Origin: Flabesymbios commensalis
Taxonomy: Eukaryota; Annelida; Polychaeta; Terebellida; Flabelligeridae
Direction: 5' to 3'
Length of the DNA: 64,000 bases
NCBI GenBank assembly: GCA_964017125.1
Contig: OZ024915.1
Span: forward strand, 19,863,970 to 19,927,969
Part shown: in pieces, positions 12,791 to 23,544 of the stretch
Layout: each line of letters begins with the position of its first letter
Numbering within the stretch: position 1 is the stretch's first letter
The notes under the pieces: model-generated
Databases searched by the model: none
Told to the model about the DNA's origin: nothing
The model's input: the letters and a program-made list of their open reading frames with translations, nothing else
Translations under genes and position numbers: made by a program

Positions 12791-12819
12791 CATGTCACCC
12801 ACGACACCTCTGACCTGAT

Positions 12820-12905
12820 GACATATGTGAGCATATCAAAAACAACTTTTTTTTATCAATTCCTACTAAAAATATTCACCTCGTCAGGTAATTTATATGC
12901 AATTT
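12820..12905 (-). repeat. Isolated partial unit of the ~240-bp repeat
   Basis: The text cttttttttatcaattcc, ctaaaaatattcacctcg and tcaggtaattta matches the left array and has the same orientation. It suggests that the left arm of the inverted structure was once continuous and has been broken by the surrounding insertions. Confidence 0.7.
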
Positions 12906-13789
12906 ATTCTAAGAGTACAGAATAATTTATCTGGTGTAGCGGAGCCGTTTGCTACCCAATTTTGGGTTATTTCTACACAATAATGTTGCCTTAGCAGTTT
13001 TTGGCACGGAGAATAGTAACGTTAGTTTTGACATTCGCAACTGTTATTTTCCTGCAGCAAATTATCCCCTGCAACAATAAAATTGACATCTTATGTATGC
13101 TACGGCTGATTTTGGCAATAGAATAAAATCTGATATGTTTCAAGTAGGACTCATCGATAAAAATAATTAAAAACAATAATTAAAAACATGTCGGGGTCTT
13201 AGTCTATTAACGGCCGATTATAAGCCACGATGAATGACGAGATCTTGGACCCGAGGCGCGTTAGTGTAGGCCTATAGAGCGTGTACGCATGGCTGTCCAC
13301 GGGAGACAATAATAATGTATACTACCAATAATAATTACTAAATAGCGCGCCAACCACGACAAGAGTAACTAGTGAACGCAATACGAGGATATTGAGAGAG
13401 CTGCACGTGCGAAATTTGACATGGGAAATGTAATCAGTTACGTTTTTCTAATATAAGTCTATTCATATTTCGCCGACTAATTATCTGATTATCCTACTAG
13501 TGTTTCTAAATACAAGCAACGTTTTGTTGATAAATAGCTGTTCCCATATGGGAACATTTGGTAGATAAAATGCAATGGCTAATCATTTATTGGGCAGGTT
13601 GATCTCGTCTATCGGTTCGTGGCATTAAAACGTCACATCTGCAATAAAGCATTACCTGATAAACGAGTGGCGGTACCAGTTAGAGTGGGGGCATGACGTG
13701 GCTATATGCAGCGTGTTCTCACCTGCTCACATAGCCTGCTGACGGCCGAGTGGCGGCCCGTCCATGAAATACAAATATCGTATTTTAGT
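12906..13789. other. No gene recognised
   Basis: No open frame with recognisable features. Contents are AT-rich with short GC patches such as cgacgagatcttgg. Confidence 0.4.
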
Positions 13790-13975
13790 AAAAAAATGAA
13801 ATAAAATGAATAGGTTTTTAGGCCATCTTTGTGCAAATATAAACTAAACCGGGCCAGGAGAACCTCTTGAGGATGGTGAGATGAATGAAACTTATTGGCC
13901 AGAGGAGGGTTCGAACCTGCGATCTCCGACTTTTCAAGCAGGCAGGGTCCAAGCCATCGCATTTGAGAGACGGGT
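13790..13975 (-). mobile_element. tRNA-derived SINE fragment (same family as 3882)
   Basis: The minus-strand copy shares ttaggccatctttgtgca, taaaccgggccaggagaacc and a B-box-like region (gggttcgaacctgcgatctc on the plus strand). The middle part present in the 3882 copy is missing. The tail is an A-rich tttcattttat-type end on the left. Confidence 0.75.
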
Positions 13976-13989
13976 ATCTTTAGCAGTAG

Positions 13990-14245
13990 GCCGGCCCGAT
14001 GGCTCATTCGATTCGGTTGTGGCTTGAAACTCAGAAGTACTGGGTTCGAATCCTGGCCGGGTCGGATATTTGTCATCGGGGTTGTTCATATACAGTGCTC
14101 AAAACTGTTTCAAGGCCTGGAGTGTGCAGTGCTGTCTATGGTACTGTGCACTATAAAGAACTCTTGAATCCATTCGATAAGAGTAGGGCATAGTCTGGCT
14201 TCGGGCTTCCTTCTGTCGCGATATTGCCATGATTGTGCAGAAAGT
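13990..14245 (+). mobile_element. Second tRNA-derived SINE family
   Basis: The tRNA-like head starts at about 13993 (ggcccgatggctc) and ends in ggccgggtc at about 14063. It has a B box ggttcgaatcc at 14042-14052 and paired ends ggcccg/cgggtc. A body follows with actgtgcactataaagaac and gataagagtagggc. A similar tail (gggcatactccttcggg ... gcgatattgcc) recurs at 54508. It is not a functional tRNA gene because the anticodon-arm region does not fold cleanly. Confidence 0.7.
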
Positions 14246-14404
14246 GACGTAAAGCAATATTAACATATTCACATCTACGTACGGCAGTTAGAAATTTAAC
14301 CATGCGAAAAAAAATCCGATTTCAACAATGTATAACCCCCATTCCTTATATAGCCCGCATCAGGCCTTATAATGAGTAAAACGTAGGGGGTTTTACACCC
14401 AAAA

Positions 14405-14690
14405 AATACGGTACATAGTAACTTTTAGTATGTTCTTAATGCAGGGTCATAAGTTTTGCCAATCATCAATATGATATTAATATGCAACCTGTTATTAATT
14501 ATGAGAATAGTTGCACATAAGTGATTATATCAGGTATAAATTATTTTATCACATGTTATTAAAAGTAATTAGTTGTCAGGTAAATAAAATGCCATTTTCA
14601 CCCTTCAAAGTAAACACTTACCGGTATGAAATAGGTTCTAAAGATAAAATTGAGACCTATATTGTAACTTTTAACCTGTTTAGAAAATGT
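14405..14690 (-). repeat. Short left-orientation unit at the centre of the inverted arrays
   Basis: Contains cataagtgattatatcagg and aagtaaacacttaccggtat, in the orientation of the 7759-9580 array. At about 14690 the orientation flips (tactattcaatg-type text reads in the opposite sense), so this is the symmetry centre of the inverted repeat system. Confidence 0.7.
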
Positions 14691-17600
14691 TTACATTGAA
14701 TAGTAAAAAAGACTTTTTAATTACCTGACAAGGTAAATTTTTTAGTAGCAAGTGATGAAAAAAGCCGCACCTGATATGATCCGATATGATCATTCATGTA
14801 CAACTATGATCCTGACCAAGTAAGTTGTATAATGTTATCACATATTCCAAACCATATGGCCTTCTAATTAGAACAGACTACAAGTTACAATATGGATGTC
14901 AATTGAACAATTGAACAAGCAATTTCATAGGAGAAAGTGTTTACTTTGAAGAGTTTTAAAGCGACTGAATCAGGCTAAAATCATAAAAAATAAAATCGGT
15001 GATTTTATTTTGGCTTCTTATCATGACCATATGATGTAAACATGTCCATAGTCTAGATCTGCAAAAAGTTTTTTAATTTTTGTGCTGCGCATTGACCAGT
15101 TAGGCTAGATAAAGAGACGAAATTCCTGATTTCTTATTTCGGACATGCATGTCCAAAATAAGAAATACAGTAATTTCGTCTCTATATCTCGCTTAACCAT
15201 GTTAACTGGAAAATACGCAGCACAAAAAATAAAAACCTTTTGCAGTTCTAGTCTATGGACTTGTTTAAATCATATGGTCATATTAAGATGCCAAAATAAA
15301 ATAACTGATTTGTTGACGATTTTGGCCTGATTGAGTCGCTTTAACTACCTGACGAGGTAAATACTATGAGGTTGTAAAAAAATGGTACCTGATATGATCA
15401 CCTATGTACAACTATGATCTTAACCAATTATAGGGTGCATATTTTTATCACATACACGTATTTCAAAACCTTTTGACAGCGCATTGAGAACAGACTAAAA
15501 GTTAACATATAGATGTCAATTTTCCCCTTACTACTTTGAATAGTAAAATGGCATTTTAATTACCTGACGAGGTAAATATTTGTAGTATGAATTGATAAAG
15601 AAAAGTTGTACCTGATATGATCTTTTTATTGTGCAACTATAATCGTAACCAAGTGTAGGTTGTATATTTTATAAAATATTTTCAAAACCTTATGACATTG
15701 CATTGAGAAGAGGATAGAAGTGACCATATAGATGTCAATTTTACTCTCAGAGCCGATTTCATGCGAGAAAGTGTTTACTTTGAATACTAAAAATTGAATT
15801 ACCTGACGAGGTAATTTTTTTAGCAGGAAGTGATAAAAAACGTTGTGCCTGATATGATCACTTATGTGCAACAATGATCATCATCATAATCAAGTATAGT
15901 ATGCATATTTTTATGACTTATTTCACAACCTTATGTAATTACATTGACAACAGACTAAAAGTGACCATATAGATGTCAATTGTACTCTTAGAGCCGATTT
16001 CATGCAAGAAAGTGTTGACTTTTAATAGTATAAATTGAATTACCTGAAGAGGTAAATATTTGTAGTGGGAAGTGATAAAAAAAAGGTTGTACCTGATATG
16101 ATCACTTATGTGAAACTGTGATCATAATCATAGTTGCAAATAAGTGATCATATTTGTATGCTTATTTTTATCACATATTCCAAAACCTATTGACATTGCA
16201 TTGACAACAGACTAAAAGTGACCATATTGATGACAATTTTACAATTATAGTCGATTTCGCGCAAGAAAGTGTTTACTTTAAAAAGTAAAAATTGAATTAC
16301 CTGACGAGGTAAATATTTTTAGCAGGAAGTGATTACAAAAATTGTGCCTGATATGATTACTTATGTGCAACTTTGATCATAATCAAATATAGTATGCATA
16401 TTTTTATCACGTACTTCGAATACTAAAAATTGAATACCCCGACCAGGTAAATATTTTTAGCAGGAATTTATAAAAAAAAGTTGTACCTGATATCATCACT
16501 CATTTGCAACTAGGATCATAATCAAGCATAGTAGGCATAATTTTATCACATATTTCAAAACTGTATGACCGTGCATTGAAAATAGACTAAAAGTTACCAT
16601 ATGGATGTCAATTTCAATCTTTGAAACAATTTCATAAGACCTAATGGTTACTTTGAAGAGCAAAAAATGCATTACCTGATGAGGTAAATATTTTTAGCAG
16701 GAATTTATATTTTTTTTTTTACTTGATATGATCACTTATTTGCAACTATGATCATAATCAAGTATAGTATGCATAATTTTCGTCACATATTTCACAACCT
16801 ATTAACATTGCATTGAAAATAGACTAAAAGTGACCATATAGATGTCATTTTTACTCTTAGAGCCGATTTCGTGCGAGAAAGTGTTTACTTTCAATAGTAA
16901 AAATTGAATTACCTGATGAGGTAACTATTTTTAGCAGGAAGTGATAAAAAAGTTGTATCTGATATGATCACTTAGTTGCAAGTATGATCATGATCAAGTA
17001 TAATATGCATATTTTTTTCACATATTTCAAAACCTCATGACTTTGCATTGATAAGAGAATAAAAGTGACCATATAGATGTCAATTGTACTCTTAGAGCCG
17101 ATTTTATGCAAGAAAGTGTTTACTTTGAATAGTAAAAATTGAATTAACTGAAGAGGTAAATATTTTTAGTGGGAAGTGATAAAAAAAAGTTGTACCTGAT
17201 ATGATCACTTATGTGCAACTGTGATCATAATCATAGTTGCAAGTAAGTGATCATATCAGTATGCTTATTTTTATCACATATTTTAAAACCTATTGACATT
17301 GCATTGACAACAGCCTAAAAGTGACCATATTGATGAAAATTTTACTCTTATAGTCGATTTCGCGCAAGAAAGTGTTTACTTTAAATAGTAAAAATTAAAT
17401 TACCTGACGAGGTAAATATTTTTATCAGGAAGTGATTAAAAAAATTGTGCCTGATATGATTACTTATGTGCAGCTATGATCATAATCAAGTATAGTATGC
17501 ATATTTTTATCACTTACTTCGAATATTAAAAATTGGATTACCCGACGAGGTAAATATTTTTAGCAGAAATTTATAAAAAAAAAATTGTACTTGATATGAT

Positions 17601-18235
17601 CACTTATTTGCAACTATAATCATAATCAAGTATAGTATGCATAATTTTCGTCACACATTTCACAACCTATTGACCTTGCATTGAAAATGGACTAAAAGTG
17701 ACCATATAGATGTCAATTTTACTCTTAGAGCCGATTTCATGCGAGAAAGTGTTTACTTTCAATAGTAAAAATTGAATTACCTGAAGAGGTAAATATTTTT
17801 AGCAGGAAGTGATAAAAAAGTTTTACCTGATATGATCACTTAGTTGCAACTATGATCATTCTAGAAAATATTTACTTTGAAGAGTAAAAATTTCATTACC
17901 TGATGCGGTAAATATTTTTAGTGGGAAGTGACAAAAAAAGTTGTACCTGATATGATCACTTATATGCAACTAAGATCATAATCAAATAAAGTATGCATAA
18001 TTTTATCACATACTCGTATTTAAAAACATTATGACAGTACATTGAAAACAGGCTAAAAGTTACCATATGGATGTCAATTTTACTCTAAGAACAAATTTCA
18101 TACAAGAAAGTGTTTAGTTTGAAGAGTAAAAATTGCATTACCTGACGAGGTAGATAATTTTAAAAGGAAGTGATCAATCAGTAAAAATCATGAAAATTGC
18201 ATTACCTGACGAGGTAAATATACTATTTGTTCCCA
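14691..18235 (+). repeat. Right array of ~240-bp repeat (forward orientation, higher-order)
   Basis: About 15 units, marked by ttacctgacgaggtaaatat near 15347, 15561, 15797, 16040, 16290, 16427, 16672, 16908, 17148, 17400, 17540, 17777, 17898, 18138 and 18205. Spacing is mostly 235-250 bp. A short 137-140 bp step recurs at 16290 and 17400, giving a higher-order unit of about 1.11 kb. The array is interrupted at 14960 by a MITE. Units share cctgatatgatcacttatgt and gttcatgcgagaaagtg-like text with the left array in inverse orientation. Confidence 0.88.
14960..15340. mobile_element. piggyBac-like MITE with TTAA duplication
   Basis: A 381-bp palindrome whose left end is agcgactgaatcaggc and right end gcctgattgagtcgct. 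It is flanked on both sides by TTAA (14956-14959 and 15341-15344). The centre is at about 15150 (ttcggacatgcatgtccaaa). It sits inside a unit of the right array, so it is younger than that array. TTAA duplication and lack of coding capacity fit a piggyBac-type MITE. Confidence 0.85.
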
Positions 18236-18419
18236 TACAGTAATCACACAACACCGCTATGGCCATCTGGTGACTGCAACTGAAACTATACGCTTTACCT
18301 GGTGAAGTAAATACAATATTTACCCGTGGGCATCACCTTCTCTAACTGTACCGACTACCGCTAGACTACAGTGTGACGTTCTTGCATTTGTGTTAAGATT
18401 TTTTGAAAAAAATAAAAAG
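18236..18419. other. Junction between array and hAT-like right end
   Basis: Unique sequence with one more ctttacctggtgaagtaaat-like array echo near 18293. No gene seen. Confidence 0.4.
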
Positions 18420-18560
18420 TCCAATTCCTTTTTAATTTCCACCTACTTTTTAATAATTCCAATTCAATTCCAATTCCTTTAAAGCTAATTCCCATTCCAA
18501 TTCCTGGAATTAGACTTGGAATTAGGTATAATTCCAGATCAATTCCGGAATTGAACCCAG
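18420..18560. repeat. AATTCC-rich subterminal repeat, right end of hAT-like insert
   Basis: Degenerate aattcc/ggaatt repeats end in ggaattgaacccaggtctg at 18565, the counterpart of the tract at 5990-6130. Confidence 0.75.
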
Positions 18561-18565
18561 GTCTG

Positions 18566-20406
18566 ATAACCAGCAAACGTGCCATCACTGTACTTGACTC
18601 TTGGATTGATATGTTCTGCCTGGCATCGTTGGTTTTTAATGGTTTTGCTGCTGCTGCAGTCCATTCCAACACCTTTACATTTGTCATTTTGTTCCAGAGA
18701 TTGTCACCACCAGAAATACGTTCCTCCACAAAAGTTTCGTATGCGTTTGAAGAATATTTTTTTGAATATCTTCCGGTATAATTGTTTTACTTTGTAAATA
18801 AATAAGTCTGACATTTGTGCCGTTTCTAGAATTATGATTTATATCGAATGGGTCCGCATTCGAGAGTGATTGTTCAAGTTTAATAATATATTTTTCCTGG
18901 CGGCCAGACTTTCTTTGAGAAACTTGGTGGTGCTGTTTTTTGTTTGGTTGCTTCAACCCTAACATATCTTCTGTTTGTGCACAAAGTCGGTACAATTCAG
19001 TTAAGCAGTATCGGAGTAGAGAGTTTGGATCTGTTGTAATACCGGATAAGCCACTATCACCTTTATGAATTTTATTCATGTGTTCTTGAGCTTGGTCAAC
19101 ACCATTAGCTGTGAATGTAAGTTTTAACGCTGAATGCCTCAATTTCAAAATTATTCCTTACTTCAGGATGTGTCTGTTGAAACTGATACTTGTATTCTGG
19201 TATATTTAATGCATAATCTAGCCGGTTGTACGCAAAAAAACTGACACACAAATGCTCCAGTGAAGCGAGATGTAAAGACCATAATCGAGCACGTCTGCTC
19301 CGCAGGAACTGAAGCAGATCAGTTACTTGACGCATATACATCCTGGCCCACTTAAACATGGGGTATTTGTTATTTTCTTTGTCAAACTCTTCCATCAACT
19401 TGAAAATGTTAACTGTAGAAACCAATGCTTCTAAGTCGCCATGGGCATTTTGCATATCGTTTTTTAAGTACAGGATTGAAGGCATTCTCGAAGTTTCTGT
19501 AATATCTCTGGATGTTTTTGAAAAAATGATTTCAGCCAGAGATCTAAAAGTGATTGCAAAATAATATGATGGCATTCAATTGCTCTGTTATAATGACTAC
19601 TATTTATTATTTGCATCACTGTGACACTACTGTATATCTGAATCCACTAACGCATCATCTAATTCAGATCCCTCTCTTGTTTGTCCAAGACATCTTATTG
19701 CACATAATACAATGTGAAATTGCACAGGGCTTTCTATCCATTTATCTTGGTATAATTCAGGCTGTAGATAGTGTAATTTCAACGTACGCTTGTATTAATC
19801 CGTGTCCATCCAAACACACAATGGCTTTCTGCTTTCCGGTCCTGTAAAAAGGGAGTTCAGTTTGTGTAGTTGCAAAAGTGATGTTGTTAACGTTTTCCAT
19901 TCATGTGCTGGATAATTTATAAGAGGCATTACGTATACATTGTCAATTTCACACGAAGTCTTTCCTGGTAATGAAAGTAAGAAGCTATATGCTGACAATC
20001 TCGGATACCATCTCGGATACATTGCATGTATCAGGCAGATTTTTTTCTGGTTAAGTTTCATTATTTTTGTTATCTCTCTTTTCTCTGTCCTAATGTGTAA
20101 TCAGTAGCCATATGAAATCTTTCATTTGTGCCTTTTTAGTAAATGCTGGTGTTGAAATATTTAAAAATCAGGGTAATGTGGGCTATTATTTGGTTTTAGA
20201 TTACCTATGATGGTACATGGATTTAGTTCCATATTAGTTAAACTTTGTGGAACACCTCGTAAGCTGTGGTCTCCCTCAATGTCTAGCGTAAGGGGCCTGG
20301 TGGCATATTCCACTACATGTCCTGGATTAGGATTTGCCTGGAATGCCGAGCCAGCAAGTGCGTGGAAGGAGTTGATTTTCCCCATCATGTGTATCAACCT
20401 TTGCAT
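18566..20406 (-). pseudogene. Academ-like transposase, N-terminal and middle part (inner element)
   Basis: Read on the minus strand from 20406. Blocks in order: YVMPLINYPAHEWKTLTT and GPESRKPLCVWMDTD (about 19960-19797); FHIVLCAIRCLGQTREGSEL (about 19720-19660); LASLEHLCVSFFAYNRLDYA (about 19270-19212); NGVDQAQEHMNKIHKGDSG (about 19100-19046) with LSGITTD; KTIIPEDIQKNILQT; and NLWNKMTNVKVLEWTAAAAK (about 18690-18630). The last is followed by MARLLVI, ending at the hAT-like insertion. Several frame changes and stops make it a pseudogene. The next family residues (TRSSR) are found at 5970, across the insert. Confidence 0.75.
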
Positions 20407-21107
20407 CTATGTTATCAAATGCAGCACGATTTAGATTTAAAATCCTGGACTATATTTTGAGCTATGTTATTGCATGTACGATTAATGTTTTCATTGCGAA
20501 ATCGGTAGTACCTTTATCTCCCACTATTATCCATTTCTATAGTTAAATCAATTCTGCAGGAAGATCATCATTAGTGTCGATAAGAAACCCTTTTAATTTC
20601 CATGTTTTAATCTGCTCTAATTTATAGCGTATAAGAGATGCACACTGGACAACTTGCATAGCATAATATAACAGTGTACAAACTGCCACAAGTGCACAAA
20701 TATATTAGCCATACTAATATACCTGATTATACTCACTCTGAATATGGTGTATAAAGCTCCTTAGTATACTTCGATTGCAATGCTGATCTATATTGCATTT
20801 TTAAGAATTATATTGGTATGATTTCTACAATCATTTTTCAAATTTGGAAAATATTGTGCATATTGTGTATGAAGAATACCAAAAAGCTAAAAATAACTGC
20901 ATGAACTGCTTTATCAATATCAAAAGTTAAGGTTGCACTAAATCGCTTGGCTGCCATTTTGGACTTGGGGCCGCCAATGGTCCAAGATGGCTGCCAAAAA
21001 AATGCCAAGATGATTTTTTCATTTCCTGACACGATAAACTTCAATAAAAAACATGTTGGCAAGAATTACGCAAAAAATCCCACGAAAATACATAAGGGTG
21101 TATACTA
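20407..21107 (-). other. 5' flank and terminal region of the inner element
   Basis: Non-coding sequence between the first recognisable coding block and the right terminus at 21107. It includes ggctgccattttgg repeats near 20950-20995 and the terminal repeat block (ttggcaagaattacgc at 21056 on). No separate gene is seen. Confidence 0.5.
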
Positions 21108-21411
21108 AAGCGTGCCCATCTTCATGTGATGATGTGGAAAGCTGCTGATAAAAAATGAGTGGTGTACTTTCTCTGGCTATTCATATAGCCTCACCAGCAT
21201 CTGCTCAAATCATGAGAGAACTATCAAGGGGGTGCAGGTCGTAGCAGGAATGTGTCGGTGGAGCATGTGGCTGTTAAGCAAAGCACTTAACATGCACCAC
21301 ATACTGCAAGTGTACAGGACTTGATGTGTGTAGCAAGTCATAAAGTGTGGACAAATCAGTAGATATAGAAGATGATGACGATTATGAAGAGGCCGGTGAA
21401 ATAGATTGACA
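21108..21411 (+). pseudogene. Academ-like transposase, C-terminal tail (outer element)
   Basis: The frame starts KRAHLHVMMWKAAD immediately at the right AAG, continuing the LPPTSPNLALHMK block that ended at 4395. After a frame change it shows a cysteine-rich tail (QECVGGACGC, AKHLTCTTYCKCTG) and an acidic end, VDIEDDDDYEEAGEID, before a stop at 21411. Cysteine spacing resembles the inner element's tail. In-frame stops occur within the tail, so it is dead. Confidence 0.75.
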
Positions 21412-22188
21412 TTTCATAGCATGGAGAAACACTGGCCTATTTTTTTCAATTCTGTCAAATTTTAATTTTAAATGATTTTGTAACCTTTACCTCGGTAGGA
21501 TACGATATGTCTTGTGCTATAACCAGTAAAATATGCCCATACATTCATTGTACACATTATCAATGCAATAAGGTATCTTGTTCTATAGTGAAATGCAACT
21601 GACCTTGACCTTTCGATGTGATTTGACCTCCAATTGTATTTTTAACGCCACAAATTGATTTACCAGGTATTTCATACATAAAAATGAAGTATTATATGTT
21701 ACTCTCTCACAAATAGGAAATAAAAGTATGAAAATATGAAATAATAATAATTGCCGGCGGCCATTTTGGATTTTGTTAAATTATGCAGAATGCTCACCCT
21801 ACCACAAATTGCGCCAGGTGAAATATTAAAGTGGACTATCTCAGCAAATCACAACAGTAAAAAAGTTTGGAATTTCCGAAATGCAAGGTTCTGTAGAAGC
21901 CGTCGCCTTATGACTGCTTTATATTAATAATGTGTGAATTATGACATTAAGAAAAGGTAAATACATATAGAGCACTGAAAGCAGGCATATAGTGGCATTG
22001 TAAAATACTCACGAATGTTGCGACAATAAATAGCATTCTAAAGTTTGTGTGCCCCTGAGAGCAGCATAAAGACTTACTTCCACTATATGAGCGGCTGAAA
22101 TGGAAAAATAATTTGTTGGTGAATAGTCACCATGATATTCTACACAAAGTCTGTGCAACATAATGAGCACCACAGTCTAATTATTGAC
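21412..22188. other. Probable 3' flank of outer element; no gene
   Basis: AT-rich sequence with ggcggccattttggatt near 21756. I could not find an inverted TAGTA-type terminus that would mark the right end of the outer element, so its boundary is unknown. Confidence 0.35.
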
Positions 22189-23137
22189 AGCTATGAACAT
22201 TATTATTCAGCATGACCGGCTTATTATTGAGGGCTATGAACTTGACAGGCTTATTATTGAGGGCCATGAGCATGACAGGATTAATATTAAGGCTATGGCC
22301 ATGACAGGCTTATTATTGAGGGCTATGGGCATGACAGGTTTATTATTGAGGGCTATGAGCATGACAGGCTTATTATTGAGGGCTATGAGCATGACAGACT
22401 TTTTATTGATGGCTATGAACATGACAGGCTTATTATTGAGGGCTATGAGCACGACAGACTTTTTATTGATGGCTATGAGCATGACAGGCTTATTATTGAG
22501 GGCTATGAGCATGACAGACTTGTTTATTGATGGCTATGAACATGACAGGCTTATTATTGAGGGCTATGAGCATGACAGACTTTTTATTGATGGCTATGAG
22601 CATGACCGGTTTATTATTGAGGGCTATGAGCATGACAGGCTTATTGTTGAGAGCTATGAGCATGACAGGCTTATTAGTGAGGGTCATGAGCATGACAGGA
22701 TTAATATTAAGGCTATGACCATGACAGGCTTTTTATTAAGGTCTATGGGCATGACAGGCATATTATTGAGAGCTATCAGCATGACAGGCTTATTATTGAA
22801 AGATATGAGCATGACAGGCTTATTATTGAAAGCTATGACCATGACAGGCTTCTTATTGAGGGATACGGACATGACAGGCTTATTATTGATAGCTATGAGC
22901 ATGACAGGCTTATCATTGAGGGCTAGCAGCATGACAGACTTAATATTGAGAGCTATGAGCATGACAGGCTTATCATTGAGGGCTAGCAGCATGACAGACT
23001 TATTATTGAGAGCTATGAGCATGACAGGCTAATCATTGAGGGCTAGCAGCACGACAGACTTATTATTGAGAGCTATGAGCATGACAGGCTTATTATTAAG
23101 GGCTATGAGCATGGTGGGCTTATTATTGAGAGCTATG
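22189..23137 (+). repeat. 30-bp minisatellite, left block (A1)
   Basis: About 31 tandem units of 30 bp. Because 30 is divisible by three, frames stay open: the plus strand reads as repeats of EGYEHDRLII or MSMTGLLLRA, and the minus strand as MLIALNNKPV. Variant units (gctagcagcatgac at the right end) are shared with A2. No start context or splice signal suggests real coding. Confidence 0.92.
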
Positions 23138-23544
23138 TTTTTATTTATTTATTTATTTACTTGCCATCAACACAAAAAACAACTGTTATAATTTGTATGT
23201 CTCATATAATTATTAAAACAGTGAAAAAGTGTAAAAAAAAGTAAAAAATTGATGGCTGGGCCACCAGAAACAGACATTTAATATACAGCACATGTAGGCT
23301 ACCATATTATCTATACAAGTCTGGTAGTCCACAATTTATATAAAAAATCAATAAAATATAACAATAATTATAATAATAAAATAAACAATAAAATGCGCCT
23401 AATTACAATTTACCGGGCAAATAATGGCCGGTTGCACATACACGTGTAACATTTGCATGTCCCCGACCAAGAACACATATTATCCACATCAAAATCACAC
23501 AATAAATTATTAAAATAACAATGAAGACTTTATAAACATACAAA

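Larger units (their letters stand above)
5977..18565. mobile_element. 12.6-kb insert with hAT-like termini and 8-bp duplication
   Basis: The left end reads catacctgggttcaactcc and the complement of the right end reads cagacctgggttcaattcc. ATAACCAG flanks both ends (5969-5976 and 18566-18573). An 8-bp duplication with CAG-type termini is the hAT pattern. Both ends run into AATTCC-rich subterminal sequence. No hAT transposase (RW/hATC-type region) is visible inside. The body instead holds opposed arrays of a roughly 240-bp repeat and nested MITEs and SINEs. It is therefore either a non-autonomous giant or a small hAT-type element swollen by later insertions. Confidence 0.8.
4396..21107 (-). mobile_element. 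Inner Academ-like DNA transposon with TAGTA termini and AAG duplication
   Basis: Inverted termini: tagtacacccccttatgt starts at 4396, and the complement of 21107 leftward reads tagtatacacccttatgt. Both continue into a shared cgtgggattttttgcgtaat block. AAG flanks both ends (4393-4395 and 21108-21110). The coding strand is minus. The element is itself split by 5977-18565; without that insert and its duplication it would be about 4.1 kb. It is a relative of the element it landed in, so this is a self-family insertion. Its gene is broken in several places. Confidence 0.8.
2564..21411 (+). mobile_element. Outer DNA-transposon gene, Academ-like family (split by nested insertions)
   Basis: A plus-strand copy of a multi-copy invertebrate transposon-associated protein family runs from 2564 to 4395 and resumes at 21108. 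The gap between is a second element of the same family (4396-21107) flanked by the 3-bp duplication AAG. The order of parts follows the family: a SGLEEYLQ-type block, an NYARY block, a GKGRSGL block, an XPG-nuclease-like HEEADT block, LPPTSPNLALHMK, then a cysteine-rich tail and an acidic C-terminus. The 5' end is missing and no right terminus was found. The Academ label is an inference from XPG-like motifs and 3-bp duplications. Confidence 0.7.

Noticed and set aside
13993-14064. A functional tRNA gene
   Set aside because: B box and acceptor-like ends are present, but the middle does not form a good anticodon arm and the sequence continues into a SINE body.
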